From Sinohyriopsis cumingii (Eukaryota; Mollusca; Bivalvia; Unionida; Unionidae), in assembly GCA_028554795.2 (NCBI GenBank), contig CM068835.1, forward strand, positions 31,168,311-31,232,310: 64,000 nt of DNA. Direction: 5' to 3'. The notes beneath the pieces were generated by a model. The model did no database searches. It saw only the letters and a list, made by a program, of their open reading frames with translations, and was not told the DNA's origin. Made by a program: the position numbers and the translations under genes. Positions within the stretch are counted from its first letter, which is position 1. The number at the start of each line of letters is the position of its first letter. Positions 12,050-24,075 of this stretch are shown piece by piece.

Positions 12050-12973
12050 GAATCGTCGCGTAACAGAAACTGATGAGAAAGAGCATGTTTGCTAAACATC
12101 GCGATTCGAATTTTCGAGCGGGGCGAGAGATTGAATAACCATTTGAAAAATGTGCGGCAATGACAATACCCTGAACGCAAATTTGATGGGAACATAACTG
12201 ATGAATCTGTATGAAAACTGAACGCCAGGACAAGCATTTTGCATTTTGTGCCATAAAGAGCTTTACAGTAGCGGCTAACGTGCTAAATAAGACAAGGAAT
12301 TGAATCAGGAATCAGGATGATTTCGAAGTTATACAACTCCAAACTGATTAACTTTAAGGAGGGACAACGTGTAGATCGCTGGTGGGAAATGTTGCCAGAT
12401 ATCCATGTCTATCAAAGATAGTCATATCTTTGCGGAATTTTCTTGACTGAAAAGTAGAATCTACTTTTAATCTCGTGAGGCATTATTGTGTATATTATCA
12501 AAATATTCTAGGTGTGTTGGAATTCAGTGTAAAATAAGAGTAATTATATCATGATAAACGTTTATCACGGCTGCTTATGGAACAAGGACTAATTCAAGAG
12601 ACCACAACAGCATCATAGTTTGTGCAATCAAAAATCCAGTCTACAGTACAAGTGACATAAGGCAGGCTCCTAGCTTTTATTCTTCTCATAATCAAATTGT
12701 CTCAAATGGATGCTTTTCTGTAATTTTGCATTATTTTCACGGCTGAATTTTTCAATGCAGATTAATATTTTATATTTTATATATGTTTATGTGTTCACAG
12801 ATGCCTGTGCATATGTTCCAGGCTTGATACTTGGATTTTTAAAACCACTTAATTATTTAGTGTCAGATACTTCATATCATGTTGTATATACAGTATATGT
12901 TGTACATCACAGAAGGCCTCAAAGTAGATTAGTTCTGTAACTAATTGAATTACCTTCTCTAAATAAAGTCATA

Positions 12974-12974
<1 letters not shown>

Positions 12975-13004
<30 letters not shown>
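12975..13004. repeat. (ATT)n microsatellite
   Basis: Ten or so ATT triplets immediately after AATAAAGTCATAT, an arrangement resembling a LINE 3' tail. Confidence 0.95.
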
Positions 13005-13009
<5 letters not shown>

Positions 13010-14204
13010 CCATTTCTCTTGCCTTGGATGTCATATAATTACAACGTCAGTATAATTGTTTTCATGCACACTTAAATATCACCTTAGATAATAAAGTCCT
13101 GTTTAATTCATATCCATTATTTCTTTGAAACCTGCTGAAATGTCTGACACACTAAAAAACTTAAGTACAATACTATATAATGATCAAAATTTTAGTGAAA
13201 TCATACAAAAGTTTTAGTCATTTTTTTGGTGAAACCTCACACATATTGCAAAGAAATTTGAGTGAGACCTCAACATAATTTCAAAGAATGTTTTGGTCAA
13301 AATATTTGTGAAATCTCACCAAACTTTAAAGTGAAATGAAAAATACTTAAGTGATGCCATGTTGGATTAGATTTTGTATGCAAGAAAGAAAATGGCATTG
13401 CCCCATAGGACAAGCAAAACCTAAATCTTATTTGATAATGTCTGTCAAAATAAAATTTATGATCCATTTTAAAAATTACTGTGAATATTTATCACTGATT
13501 CCCAATAATGCCTAAAAATCATTAGGCAGTTTAATAGAAATCTCAAGTATATTTTTTATGGTTTAGGCAGAAACTGCTTAAAAAAATCCGTCTGAAATCC
13601 GCCTTGACATTTTCATTATTGGATGGGGTTTCTGCAGGTATTTCCATCTAATTAGGCAGAAGTAAAGATTCCGCCTAGTAACAGTAATTTGCGTATTTCG
13701 AGCTATATTCCACCCTGAATCTGCCTAAAAGTGATAAGGGGAATCTAGGCTAAATAAGCAGAATAAACAGATTCTGCCTAGTAAACAGAATAAACAAATT
13801 CCACCTAGTAGGCAGAATAAACTAATTCCACCTTGTAATAGACGGACTAATTTGCATATTTCGGGCTGTATTCTGCCCTGAACCCACCTAAAATTTATAA
13901 TAAGTGGAATCTAGGCTTTAAGTGAAATCCGCTTTAAAATTCCACCTGGAATCTGGTTAAAGTCAGGGCGGAAGTTGTTTTCGTACAGGAGCAAGAAAGC
14001 AAGTTGATCACTTAGCAAGTCAGTCAATATATACAATTACACAACCTACAACAGAAGGCTCTGGCACAATAGTGCAATAAATTACTGTATATTGCTGTAC
14101 AAACATTAGTCATGGGCTGAAACATGATACTTGTCCACTTGATGACTACAAGTAGTCTTGCCATGGTACAAATAGATTTTTCAAGGTGCTAACCTTTGGT
14201 CAAG

Positions 14205-14443
14205 TGATTACCATATGTACTCACCTATAATTTGGATCCAAATGCAAATGGCAGAGACCCATGTCTCATAATGTGCCAGCAGATATGGGTTTATGTGGTT
14301 TGTTAAGACTAATCAGTAAAACATGCATCATGGACCCTGTAGACTGCCAGCACATTATGTGACAGCATATCTGGGTCTAATAGTTGTTTGCAGCTGGACC
14401 CAACTTATGAGTATATATGGCATACTATCCATGTCATGGTAGT
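14205..14443. mobile_element. Palindromic MITE (family M1), copy 2
   Basis: The best copy. Left arm CCATATGTACTCACCTATAA...TTGGATCCAAATGCAAA...GACCCATGTC...ATAATGTGCCAGCA; the right arm is its imperfect inverse, ending ...GCAGCTGGACCCAACTTATG AGTATATATGG. Arms of about 90 bases flank a short centre. Non-coding. Confidence 0.75.
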
Positions 14444-14864
14444 AAATAAAAGTTACTGTTTCAAACTCAAAAAGCCAATACTAATCTCCATCAAACTGGC
14501 TTTTACCAAACTGTATTAACATGATTTTCATGTATTGCCTAAATGATTCTGTGGATATTCTGGTTACATTTCCTTTTGAGCTGAAAGTGACAGGTGATGC
14601 CATAAGATATCACACTTCACAAGGTCATCAACAACCTTAAGTTTTAATTTTGTCTTGTACACATATTTGGTAACTAGTCAGAGTAAAGTAGGCAAAAAAT
14701 AAATTGGAAACTTGTTTCACTTTTTATTTACTTTGAACATTTTTGAAAATGACACCTGGTACAGTACAAAAGAATTTGGAGGCAGGGGAGCATTTTTAAA
14801 AAACAATTTTCCTGGGGACAAGTTCACTGTAAAATAACGATAAAACTCTGCACATAATGTAAGT

Positions 14865-15042
14865 GACACACCATAATAAACTTACATATATGTGACACAC
14901 AATATATTTAACTTACATATATGTGACACATAATTAACTTACATATGACACACCATAATTGACTTACATGTGACACATCACAATTAACTTACATATATGT
15001 GACACATAACTAACTTACATATATGTTACACACCATAAGTGT
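14865..15042. repeat. Minisatellite, ~25-30 bp unit, ~6 copies
   Basis: Units of AACTTACATATATGTGACAC plus ACCATAATT with length variation. Confidence 0.85.
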
Positions 15043-15724
15043 TGCGTTTATATTTTTACAGCTATCCTGGTCACTAAGTTTAACACCTAAAAGTTCCAGC
15101 TAAAGATTATCTCTGTGATGTCGGGACCAAGTCCCTTCTTTTTACATCTTGGTTCCTGTAAGCAAAAAGTCAGGACTACAGAACACTGAGAAACCCAAAT
15201 GGTGCATTGATAATGCTCTTGCTAAGTGTCTCTATATGTATATTAACATTTAAGCTGTAATGAGTGCAATGACCCTGTTGTTGTATGTACACAAATAAAT
15301 GTTTGTAGAAATGGTCAAAAAAATATGCCATCAATCACATAACAAGGGTAAAATCTCCACACCCTTGTAAAACTGACTAGTAAAACATGCAAGTAATCTA
15401 GCAATGCCAATGAAATTAATTAAAATATACAGTCAATATAAAACAAATAAGTTTAATCTGGAAAAAAGGACAAATTTGTTAGAAAAGAAAATGATGTACA
15501 GAATCATATAGGTCTGGAATGCTGAGTCAGTTACACATTTTATAAAACACAAATCAAAAGATTTCCTGGTTGTGAATCATACTATTTTATGTCATCTGTC
15601 ATTCAGTCATGACAATCCATTAGAAGAATGGATGCTGCCATTCTACTTTATCACATACTTTGCCTGTAGTGTAAGCAGTTTAATATTTTTGATATTATAC
15701 ATGTGAACATAACACTTTACGTGA

Positions 15725-15960
15725 TTCTGATTGGTCCAAATAAGCCCATGTAATTATTGTGCAATATTCCCTTTACTGATTGGCTGCAATTGTGGGGAAG
15801 CTATTTTAACCCCGCCTTCTATAATGTTTTGTTTTCATTAAACATTTTTTGGCTGCCATTTTTTTTAACCGACTCGCGAAAGGGAATTGGGAAAAAAATG
15901 GTCTCATCTGTTTTAATATTGCCAATTTACCACACATGGGTTTGTTATGTCATGTATAAC
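15725..15960. promoter_or_regulatory. Possible CCAAT-containing promoter-like patch
   Basis: Two inverted CCAAT boxes (CTGATTGGTCC near 15729 and CTGATTGGCTG near 15776) lie about 50 bases apart. They are followed by TGGCTGCCATTTTTT and an isolated CpG cluster, GACTCGCGAAAGG, in otherwise AT-rich intron. No transcript evidence; listed because the combination is unusual here. Confidence 0.2.
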
Positions 15961-16205
15961 ATAACATGAAAAATGGCAAAACATGTAAAACTACCAGTAC
16001 TGCTTAGATTATAACGAGGGTGGGGATGGATAGGCAGTATATCTGTAGCATGGAATCCACCCTATATACAAGCTTGGTTTAAATGTGAACTTACTGAAGT
16101 AAATAATTAATTCACCTTTATTCATGGAAGAATGTACTAGACATAAACCAGTCTCCCCAACTTACAGAACTTTATCCAACCACAGCATATTTACATGGTA
16201 AATAT

Positions 16206-16340
16206 GTGATACAAGTCTGCATGACTCAAACAGAGATTTGTTTATGTCTTCTGTACAATCTAATGTTCCAAATCATATACGGCAAATATCTGGTCACAAG
16301 TACATTATGGCAAATATCTGGTCACAAGTACATTACAGTC
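16206..16340. other. Intron with a 28-bp direct duplication
   Basis: GGCAAATATCTGGTCACAAG plus TACATTA occurs twice in tandem near 16281-16335. Otherwise no feature is seen between 15.97 and 16.72 kb. Confidence 0.6.
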
Positions 16341-16724
16341 AGTATGTGTATTTCTGCATCCAGTAATCTTCTTTTCACAAAAATATCACAACAATGTAAT
16401 GTTTAGTTGTAGAATTTCAATGTAAACACGGTCACTGTGTTGTGTTTGCTAACTCAAACCAGTACTGTGAACCTATCAAACAATGTAACATCACACGCAT
16501 TGGACATTTTGTGTTGACAAATGTTTTGTCTTTTGTAAAATGTTCTGTTTATTTGGATGGATGCTTATTCTTTGATTTATAGTTATCAAAAATGTATAAT
16601 ATACTTTTACTATTTCAACTTTGTTTGGGACCATTTTTTCCACACAACAAATGAAATGATCAAAATTATTCATTCTTCTTTCAATCTAAATAATTTATAA
16701 TGAAATAAAACCATATGATAAAAA

Positions 16725-16870
16725 GAATCTCAAATGGGTAAAGATTTAATATTAAATTAATGAAACTTCTTAAATAATGTCCTGCTTTTACAAGCCTTGG
16801 CAAGCAGAAGCTGGATATTATTCAACTTGTTTCATAAATTCAATATTAAATCGTTACCCATCTGAGATCC
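16725..16870. mobile_element. 146-bp foldback element
   Basis: Left arm GAATCTCAAATGGGTAAAGA...TTTAATATTAAATT...ATGAAAC...TCCTGCTTTTACAAGCC is mirrored by the right half, which ends ...AATATTAAATCGTTACCCAT CTGAGATCC. Nearly the whole element would fold into one hairpin. Probably a MITE; no target duplication identified. Confidence 0.65.
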
Positions 16871-16875
16871 TCTGT

Positions 16876-19010
16876 GACTTGTTATGCTGTAATAATACAA
16901 ATAGAAGTTAATGAAAAGGCTAGCAATTCAAAAGCCCAACCCATCAACTAAAGTACAGTATCAGGGAAGAACACCATCCCCCCAACCTCAACCTTTGCTT
17001 TTCTCTTATAATGGTATCTTTTCACCCAAACTATGAAAATTAGCAATCTAGAATAAATGTTTCATACAATGATACAGGTTAAAAATATTACCAGCTTATA
17101 AGGACCCACATAATACAAACAAAAAATACCAGAAAAAAGTGAAGAAAATCGGATTAAATAATTTTTCATCAAAAGTGCACTTTTAGAAAGCCATAATTAA
17201 AAATATAATTTACACACTTAAATTAAATAAAAATTAATACCCTCTTTATTTTGTCCAGTTCAAATGATACTACATTTGACCATCTATCACCTGCTGTTTC
17301 CATAAAATCTGGTCCTTTCCCATTAAAACTCAAGGTGGAGGTGGATGGGTGGTGGGAAATTGTTATTTGGCAGAGGTTCACAGTTAAAACAGTGTGCCCC
17401 ATGTTAGCATAATTCAAATTTATTAATGTATACAACATTTTTATAAACTACTTCATTCTTGACCTTTAGGTGTTTTTCAGAAATTGTAAATGAGACAGAA
17501 TACTGTAACAATTATCAACAATATGGACCTTGACATGTTTTTAAGGTGCATGATGTGATGATGAAAAATAAAACCAGACAAATAACACTCTGGAATGGAA
17601 AGGAAAATAACCTATGTAAATCAATGGTGGTAACATGATGACATAACATCATATGATATTGAATCAACTTGCCAGGAGTTGATTACTAAATCTTCACCAG
17701 ATAACATATATCATATGATACTGAATCAAGTTTAAATCACCAGATAACATATTACTAATAAACTGACCAAGAGTTTATCACTATGTTCTTAACCAAATGA
17801 CATAACATCATATAATACTGAATCAATAAGCCAAGAGCTCAATTAGAATCAAGAGTTGGTTAATGTACACAAATGGTGTTTATCATAGCACTGCCATATG
17901 AAGATGAATACAACATTGAGTCATAAGCTAGGATCATATGCAGTTGAATCAGAGATACATGTGAATGAAAACTTTCAAGTGTAGCAAAAAAGATGATGAA
18001 AAGATGATGAAGAACATTAAGTCTCAAAATAAAAACTAAATCCAAGTGTTGCTAAAACAGACTTAGAACCAGTCTCAAAGTAAAAACATTCAAGTGTTGC
18101 CAAAATAGATGTAAAATGGTCTAAGAATGAAAACTTCCATGCAGTGCTAAAATGGATGCAGAACAGTCTCTTTATGAAAACTTGAAAGTACTGCTACAAG
18201 AAAGAACTGTCTAAATATGAAAACTTTTAGGTATTCCTACAAGGCAATTAAAGTAGAACATTCTCAAAATGAAAACTTCTAAGTACAGTACTATAAGAAG
18301 GGTAGAAGAATCTCAAATTGAAACTTTCATTCTCAAAATGAAAACTTCAGTCTCAACAGAAATCTTGCACATATTGCAGCTGGAACACTAATGTTCTATC
18401 ATGTGTAAACATGATGCAGTGAAAAAAAAGCATAAACTTAAATTTAAAAAGGGGGTTTACTCTTGGTGCAGATGTATATACACAACCAACAAATATTTGT
18501 TGAACCCTTGGGTGGTTTCCATTTCACTAGGGAACAAAACATCAGAAGGGATTACTGCTAATCTTATAAACCCTTACTTGGATTAACTTCTGATTATCCT
18601 GCAATCTTAAATTTGTGTCCAATGTATATACATGGAATCTAAAATCCATCTAAATAACAATTAACATTGAACTAAACCAGAATCCAAATTTTATATGAAA
18701 CAGTTTGCATTTCCTGGATTCAGATTACCAAATTCTCTTACACCATGGACAGCTGACTCACCCATACAAGGATTTAAGGAGCATCAACTACTCTAACACA
18801 ATATACTTTCTTGTTACTTATCTAAAATGCCTTACACTACTATTCTTTACACTAAGTCTGTATGTACATGTTCTACAGAAGAAGTAGATCAATTATCTAG
18901 GTAATTAGCTTTAGAATAAACACTAACACTTGTAAAAAATTTACATCAATTATAAATAAAAAAAGACCTCACTAAAGATTAGTTTGTTATCAAAATGAGT
19001 TTTTATTTTA
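16876..19010. other. AT-rich intron with decayed tandem repeats
   Basis: Degenerate repetition at about 17.64-17.83 kb (CATATGATA-CTGAATCAA words) and 18.02-18.36 kb (AAGTGTTGC-TAAAA...GTCTCAAA-ATGAAAACTT words, period about 55-60). No exon recognised. Confidence 0.45.
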
Positions 19011-19013
19011 AAT

Positions 19014-19017
<4 letters not shown>

Positions 19018-19048
<31 letters not shown>
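19018..19048. repeat. (TCA)n microsatellite
   Basis: Ten consecutive TCA/ATC triplets, about 50 bases past the donor of the proximal first coding exon (on its intron side). Confidence 0.97.
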
Positions 19049-19096
19049 AATTATTGTTACTATTATTATATTACTAAAGAATTAACAATGGTTTAC

Positions 19097-19379
19097 CTGC
19101 TTTCAGTGACACCTCTGGATCATTCTTTGCATAGTGTTCTCTCATTTTGACATACACGATGCCAAAAGTGTTGATGATTCCCATTACTGTACCATTAACA
19201 ATTAGAGAACTAATACATACTACCCACCCCCATCCTCCATCAGGTGGGTTAAATGCATTAGCATCCTGGGTAGTTTTCCCTTCCGTCAAAAGTGACAATC
19301 TTTTCTCTAAATCCTTGTCATCTTTTTGTTTTGTTTCTTTTGTTTTCCAACAATTGTGGCTTCCTTCTTCTTTCACCAT
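19097..19379 (-). CDS. SLC16A10-like: SLC16 transporter, proximal alternative first coding exon
   Basis: Codes for 94 residues plus one base. A hydrophilic cytosolic N-terminus of 43 residues (MVKEEGSHNC...) precedes NPPDGGWGWVV, the SLC16 entry motif, TM1 (CISSLIVNGTVMGIINTFGI) and VYVKMREHYAKNDPEVSLKA. The ATG at 19379 is supported by an in-frame TGA upstream (19419-19421). The donor is GCAG|GTAAAC (GT at 19096-19095), phase 1, matching the phase of the exon at 1681-2288. A candidate acceptor CCATTCAG ends at 19446, which would make this an internal exon with about 66 bases of 5' UTR. 44 of 52 residues from the motif onward match the distal copy. Confidence 0.88.
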
Positions 19380-19734
19380 TGTGCAAAGTGTGATGAAATT
19401 GAAATGTTGAATTTCTTTTCAAACAATCAGTGTGTATTTACAACCCTGAATGGCTCTTTATGTCCAAAAAATGAAAAACTATCAGATCAATCAGTTAAAT
19501 CAGTTATAACCCAGTACTTAGAAAACAACACATCCTTCCAAGCCTTGAGGCAAATAGCTTGTGAGGTGCTTTGCTTGCTTAGTTATCAGATACAGACGTC
19601 TCAGATAACAGCTCTACCTATGCTGACCACTCAACAGCCTAATATCTGTTAACCACTGAAGCTATTTAAATGACACAATACAACAGGATTTTCACAGTTA
19701 TCTCTCCTTATTACTCTTCCATTGACAAGATATG

Positions 19735-21060
19735 AAAACAAAGAATACATCTGAATAACTCATATTATTAATTTAACTCCCATAGAAAACCTATTGTCTC
19801 TATTTAGTTCTCTTACAAATAGAATATTAGGCTTTCAAAAATTATTTTTAATAAAATTTAGTTGAATTATCAAACAATCCTGGCTGGCAAACTATACTCT
19901 TTCTTTTCTTTTATTGTAACTTTAAAATAGATTTGAATTACAAAAATTATAACTTGAAATTCCTCCAGAACAGATATAATCTAAAATTTAAATAAGATAA
20001 AACTTAAATAAGATAGGCATAAGCCAATTAAATATAAACAAAATATATACAAAACATAAAGTTCCAGAGCATTCACTGAATGAAACTGGTTGGACTCATA
20101 TTCATGAGTGGAACCAATTTAAGGATGCTGTTCTATATTGGACTCATGGTACTAATTCAGCTCCCATAGTAAACCTATCGAAATATCATAATATTAATAA
20201 TTCCATATCTTTACATTTCTGAATTCTCATGAACAAAATTATATTTATCAATATAGACATATCCTTGATGACAGCTTCCGTGTAGAGAAAACCATATAAG
20301 CTGCAGCATTTTTGCAATCTATTGGCGTTTTAAATGTTTCTTTCAATTCCACACCAAAGGGTCAGGTGCAAATCTCAGCAATGAGTATTCTAAACTCATC
20401 TGTAAAAGAATGAAATTCAATCAATCTCTATTTTTCTTTTCAAGTAAAGCCAAGATGAACTCTCAAAAATTTCCTTTTACTCAAAAATCTTACTCTCATT
20501 ATCAACCAATTCTGGCCAACCAAACCAATATAGACTCTATTTTATTTTCACCCATTTCAGGGCTGGTTCCCATTCTTCCTTATCATCAGTACAGTACCAT
20601 AAGTCCTTCAGGGCTTACATACTTATTCAGCTTCAGTAGTAAACATCTGGAAACACATGATATAAAAAAATTCAATAACTTTAAACTTCTGAATGTTCGT
20701 GATCAAAGCTATTTTTCTCAATATATGATCCGGCCGTCACTAATGCAAAGTCCTGCATGGAAAAAACCATATGTCCTGTGACATGTTTTAGTTTTACATG
20801 TCTTTTCAATTCATATCCAAAGAATTGGGTTCTAATTTCAGCAATGAGTGAATATGTCTCCCAAAGTGATGTCTGTAAAATGACTGAAATTTCATCAATA
20901 AAACACTGTTCCATGTTTTTTTTCCTTACAAATAAGATATGCTCTCAAAAATGCTTTTTACAAAAGTTTCACTTTTCGTTATCAACTGATCATGGCCTGG
21001 AGCCAGACCCATTTACACTCTATTTTATCTTCACACATTTCTAGACTGTTTGATATTTTT
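19735..21060. repeat. Degenerate ~460 bp tandem repeat, 2-3 copies
   Basis: Landmarks recur about 462 bases apart: AATTTCAGCAATGAGT-like (20381 and 20843), AAAACCATAT, CTCTCAAAAATG or CTCTCAAAAATT, and GACTCTATTTTATTTTCAC versus CACTCTATTTTATCTTCAC. A more decayed copy precedes them. Non-coding; a 123-codon frame inside is not convincing. Confidence 0.6.
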
Positions 21061-21229
21061 ACACTTAAATTAAGTACCAGAAGTCCTGATGAGTCACTGT
21101 TCCAATGAATTCCATTAAGTGAATGAGTTAAATAAATTAATAAATGAATGAATGTTCATTTAAACATAAATTCATTTTTTGGCATGTAAGTCTGCAAACA
21201 AACTGAGGCAAGCAAGATGTAAGCAGTTT

Positions 21230-21600
21230 AAGAAAATGGATATTTGTAACTTGCAACTGTTGTGGCCATATTGTGCAACAGATCGATACCATTTTCATTT
21301 TGGACCAACCTTTTAACAAGTTTGACAGTGATAACCCCACTGCAATATTACATTTCATTCATAAAGATTAGTGACAAGATGTCCAAGATGGCCAATGTCA
21401 GGACTAAATTGGACATCTGATCAGCATCATTTTCATTAAAGCCCACAAGAAGTCTTAATCCCCAGAAAATCCCTTGACAAAATGACTTTCTGTTTGGAAT
21501 AGCAGTAACAATATTTTCATGATGGTCACTGTGGCAGTCATACTGGATGTTTTAGTGGCACCATTTTCAATGTTCAATTTTCGATATGAAAATACGTAAT
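21230..21600 (+). repeat. AAGATGGC-type repeat, ~3 diverged units
   Basis: Contains TGTTGTGGCCATATTG, ACCATTTTCATTTTGGACCA, GTCCAAGATGGCC, ATTTTCATGATGGTC and the AAGAAGTCTTA landmark. Directly precedes the decayed LINE. Confidence 0.6.
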
Positions 21601-21879
21601 TAAGAGTCAATGTTTTATCAGGAAAAAACTAATTGGCATGAGCGAAATGGTGACAGAAAGGGGAGACCACTGACAATCGGGAAACTCGCGTGAACTGTTG
21701 TATGATAGCTAGCCACTGAAAGATTTTGGCGAAGGAGAAGCATACAACATTGCTATAGATACCACTATGGATGTTTGAGAGCAAGGGAGGATGATCAACC
21801 ACACAGCCAGACCATCAGCACAAACATGCTTGATCAATGGACAGTGAATGAGTATATGGACTTATACCGGTACTAGTAT

Positions 21880-24075
21880 ATAGTCTCCGTGGCAAAACAT
21901 GTAAAACTGAGAAAAATTCACAGTCCTCTGACCCTGAATCTAGTACAACACATCGTGAGAGATTGGAGATGCACCAGGATACACACCAAAAAGGTCAAGC
22001 ACCTCCAAGTGTTAGTGGATAAAAACGAGTTAAGCAACAAGGGGGAGAATATAAATACTTCAGAGGGTTGCAATGGTAAATAAAAGTGTTAGTCAACAGA
22101 AGCTAAGAGCAAAGTATGGCCTTTGAGTTCAAACATAACAATATGGAAACAGTTTGAAGAAGATGTAAACCAACTATTGGAAATAACTTGGGCAGGAAAT
22201 ATTGACAGAAAAGGTGGAAAAAAAAACAGCCACCATCATCAACAGCATTTTTATGACCCTTTGATCTTAAACTAAGTAAGAAAAAAAGCAAAACAAAAGT
22301 TTTGTAAATTTTACAAACTATTTATTTCCCTACAATACAAAGTGAAAATTTAAAAAGAACTTATAGTATTGTGAATTAAATCCCAAATAATATTGAAAGT
22401 TATATCTCAAGTTAAAAAATGCAGTGTTCTGAATGAATTCCTATTTTGAATGTACAGATGTGCCAACAGTCTTAAGTATTACAATGATATAATCCATAAT
22501 GTCTCTGACTGAATCCCAAATAATCACAAAATAGCATCTTAGTCCAAAAGTCAATGAGCACTTTGCATAAATAATTTAAATAAATGCTTCCCCTCAAATT
22601 TTATATCTAAACAAAACTAACAATAAAAGTTTGCTATCTAAACATGTTGCTTACAAAAGTTTGCTACCTAAACATGTTGTTTACAAAAGTTTGCTATCTA
22701 AACATGTTTACAAATGATCATTAGCTTAAACTATAACCTACAATCATGCACAACAGTTAAGCACACAACACAGACATAAATAACAGTACTGGAAATGATC
22801 GGTTTGAGTATAAGAAATGAAGCAGAGAAATAAAAAAGACAACCATTCACTGCAGAAAAGAGCAGAGTTGCGGAGACTGGTATGAAGGTAATATAATGCA
22901 GTGGATGAAGAGAAAAAGGTGCTGAGCCACTTTAGAGTAACCTATAAGAAAGGCTGAAGACAATAAAATGAGCAGAAAATTCAGAAAAAACAGAATGAAG
23001 CTTATGCAGGAGAGATCACACTTGACTGCTAATCTGGCTTCATCAAAGGGACAAAATATCAGGGAAACCTGAATGTCCAAGAAAAGCACTAGAAGAACAT
23101 TAGAGAAAACCCTCCAGTGATACTGATAGAGTGAAGGACATTGGAGAGCAGCCTTGACTAATAAATCCTGAAGAACCAGCAGAAGAGGCAAGTTGACTGA
23201 GAGTTGTCTGCTTACAGAGGGCAGCTTTATTCTGAAGGAAGAGAAAAATTCATCAGAAATTAAGCCATTCAGGTAAATATCCCTTCTAAACATCAAAGGA
23301 ACATGCAGTTATCATGCCAGCTTCTAATTTCTGCCATATTTGCAGTTGTGTAGTCTGACATTTTAAAGTCAGTAATCAAACAATGCAGGACAATATATCT
23401 GTAAATATCAAAGGCTAGGTATGCCTAGCCATCCTTGCCCCAGTAACGGATGAAACAAATCCTGAAGAACAAGTACATCAAAACTTCCGGTCAGAAAGGC
23501 ATAGTTCCAGAAGTAAAGTGTTTGCCTTGTGCACACAAGTACCATAATGGAGATCATCCAGGATGCTATTAAGGAAAACAAGTATGATCAGACAGTGATG
23601 TAGTGAGACCTTTCCAATGCATATGGCAGCATTCCACACAACTTCAGGTGAACCTTACTCAACAGAATTCTCATGCACCAGATAAGTTCAGGGGCATGTT
23701 TGAAAACTGCCTCAATAACTTCAAACTATATTTCACCATGTCTGACTACACTACAACATGGCTGAGATTAGAAGCTGACATCATAACTGGATTTACCATT
23801 TTGTTGGTACTATTTTAGCTTTGGATTGACCATTTTGGTGGTACTATTTTCACTTTAATGAATCTCCATGCAAAGTCTACAGAGAAAATGAGTCAAGGAC
23901 CAATTATGTCATCTGTAGTTCCGCAGCCTCCTACAAGGGCCTTCATGGATAATATGACAATTACATCCAAGTTGGAACCAGATTTTAAATGGATCTTAGA
24001 AGATCTTGGAGACCCAATTAACTTGGCCTGGATGAAATTCAAGTCATCCAAGTCTAGAAGTCTGGTCTGGAAGAA
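21880..24075 (+). mobile_element. Decayed LINE with FMDD-type reverse transcriptase
   Basis: Scattered plus-strand frames match a LINE polyprotein type I know from fish, cnidarians and molluscs. Near 22.14-22.2 kb: WKQFEEDVNQLLE. Near 23.27 kb: ISLLNIKG. Near 23.61 kb: DLSNAYGSIPHN (RT motif A, expected DLANAYGSIPH). Near 23.77 kb: LEADIITG. At 23858-24066: QPPTRAFMDN and FKSSKSRSLV. The catalytic FMDD is FMDN here, so the second Asp is lost, and several frame breaks and stops occur. An AT-rich unrelated stretch (about 22.29-22.8 kb) interrupts it. Clade not assigned. Clearly dead. Confidence 0.7.

Larger units (their letters stand above)
11146..13991. mobile_element. Putative non-autonomous CACTA-like DNA transposon
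   Basis: Ends are inverted: left CACCCGTATGAAA and, on the other strand at the right end, CTCCTGTACGAAA (10 of 13 alike). Both sides are flanked by CAA (11143-11145 and 13992-13994), a possible 3-bp target duplication. About 400 bases inside each end are packed with motifs of the type TAGGCGGAATCTGCCTA in both orientations, the subterminal repeat pattern typical of CACTA/EnSpm elements. The 2 kb between holds no transposase-like frame. It includes a CpG-richer patch (11.8-12.25 kb) and an AATAAAG plus (ATT)n tail at 12.96-13.0 kb that may be a separate retro-insertion. hAT or another superfamily remains possible. Confidence 0.55.
2289..19096 (-). other. Transporter intron (proximal first exon to shared exon)
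   Basis: Intron of 16.8 kb bounded by GT (19096-19095) and AG (2290-2289). The G left by the upstream exon joins CA of the shared exon to make an Ala codon. For the distal first exon the intron extends to 38125, about 35.8 kb. It is filled with the repeats listed separately. Confidence 0.8.

Noticed and set aside
19147-19652. Plus-strand frames of 87 and 108 codons
   Set aside because: Antisense to the proximal first coding exon and its 5' side; shadow of the real exon.
20410-20781. 123-codon plus-strand frame
   Set aside because: Falls within a degenerate 460-bp tandem repeat whose other copy lacks the frame; no recognisable domain.
22847-23296. 149-codon minus-strand hydrophobic frame
   Set aside because: Antisense to the decayed LINE, whose Lys/Glu-rich coding strand reads as Phe/Leu-rich on the other strand.
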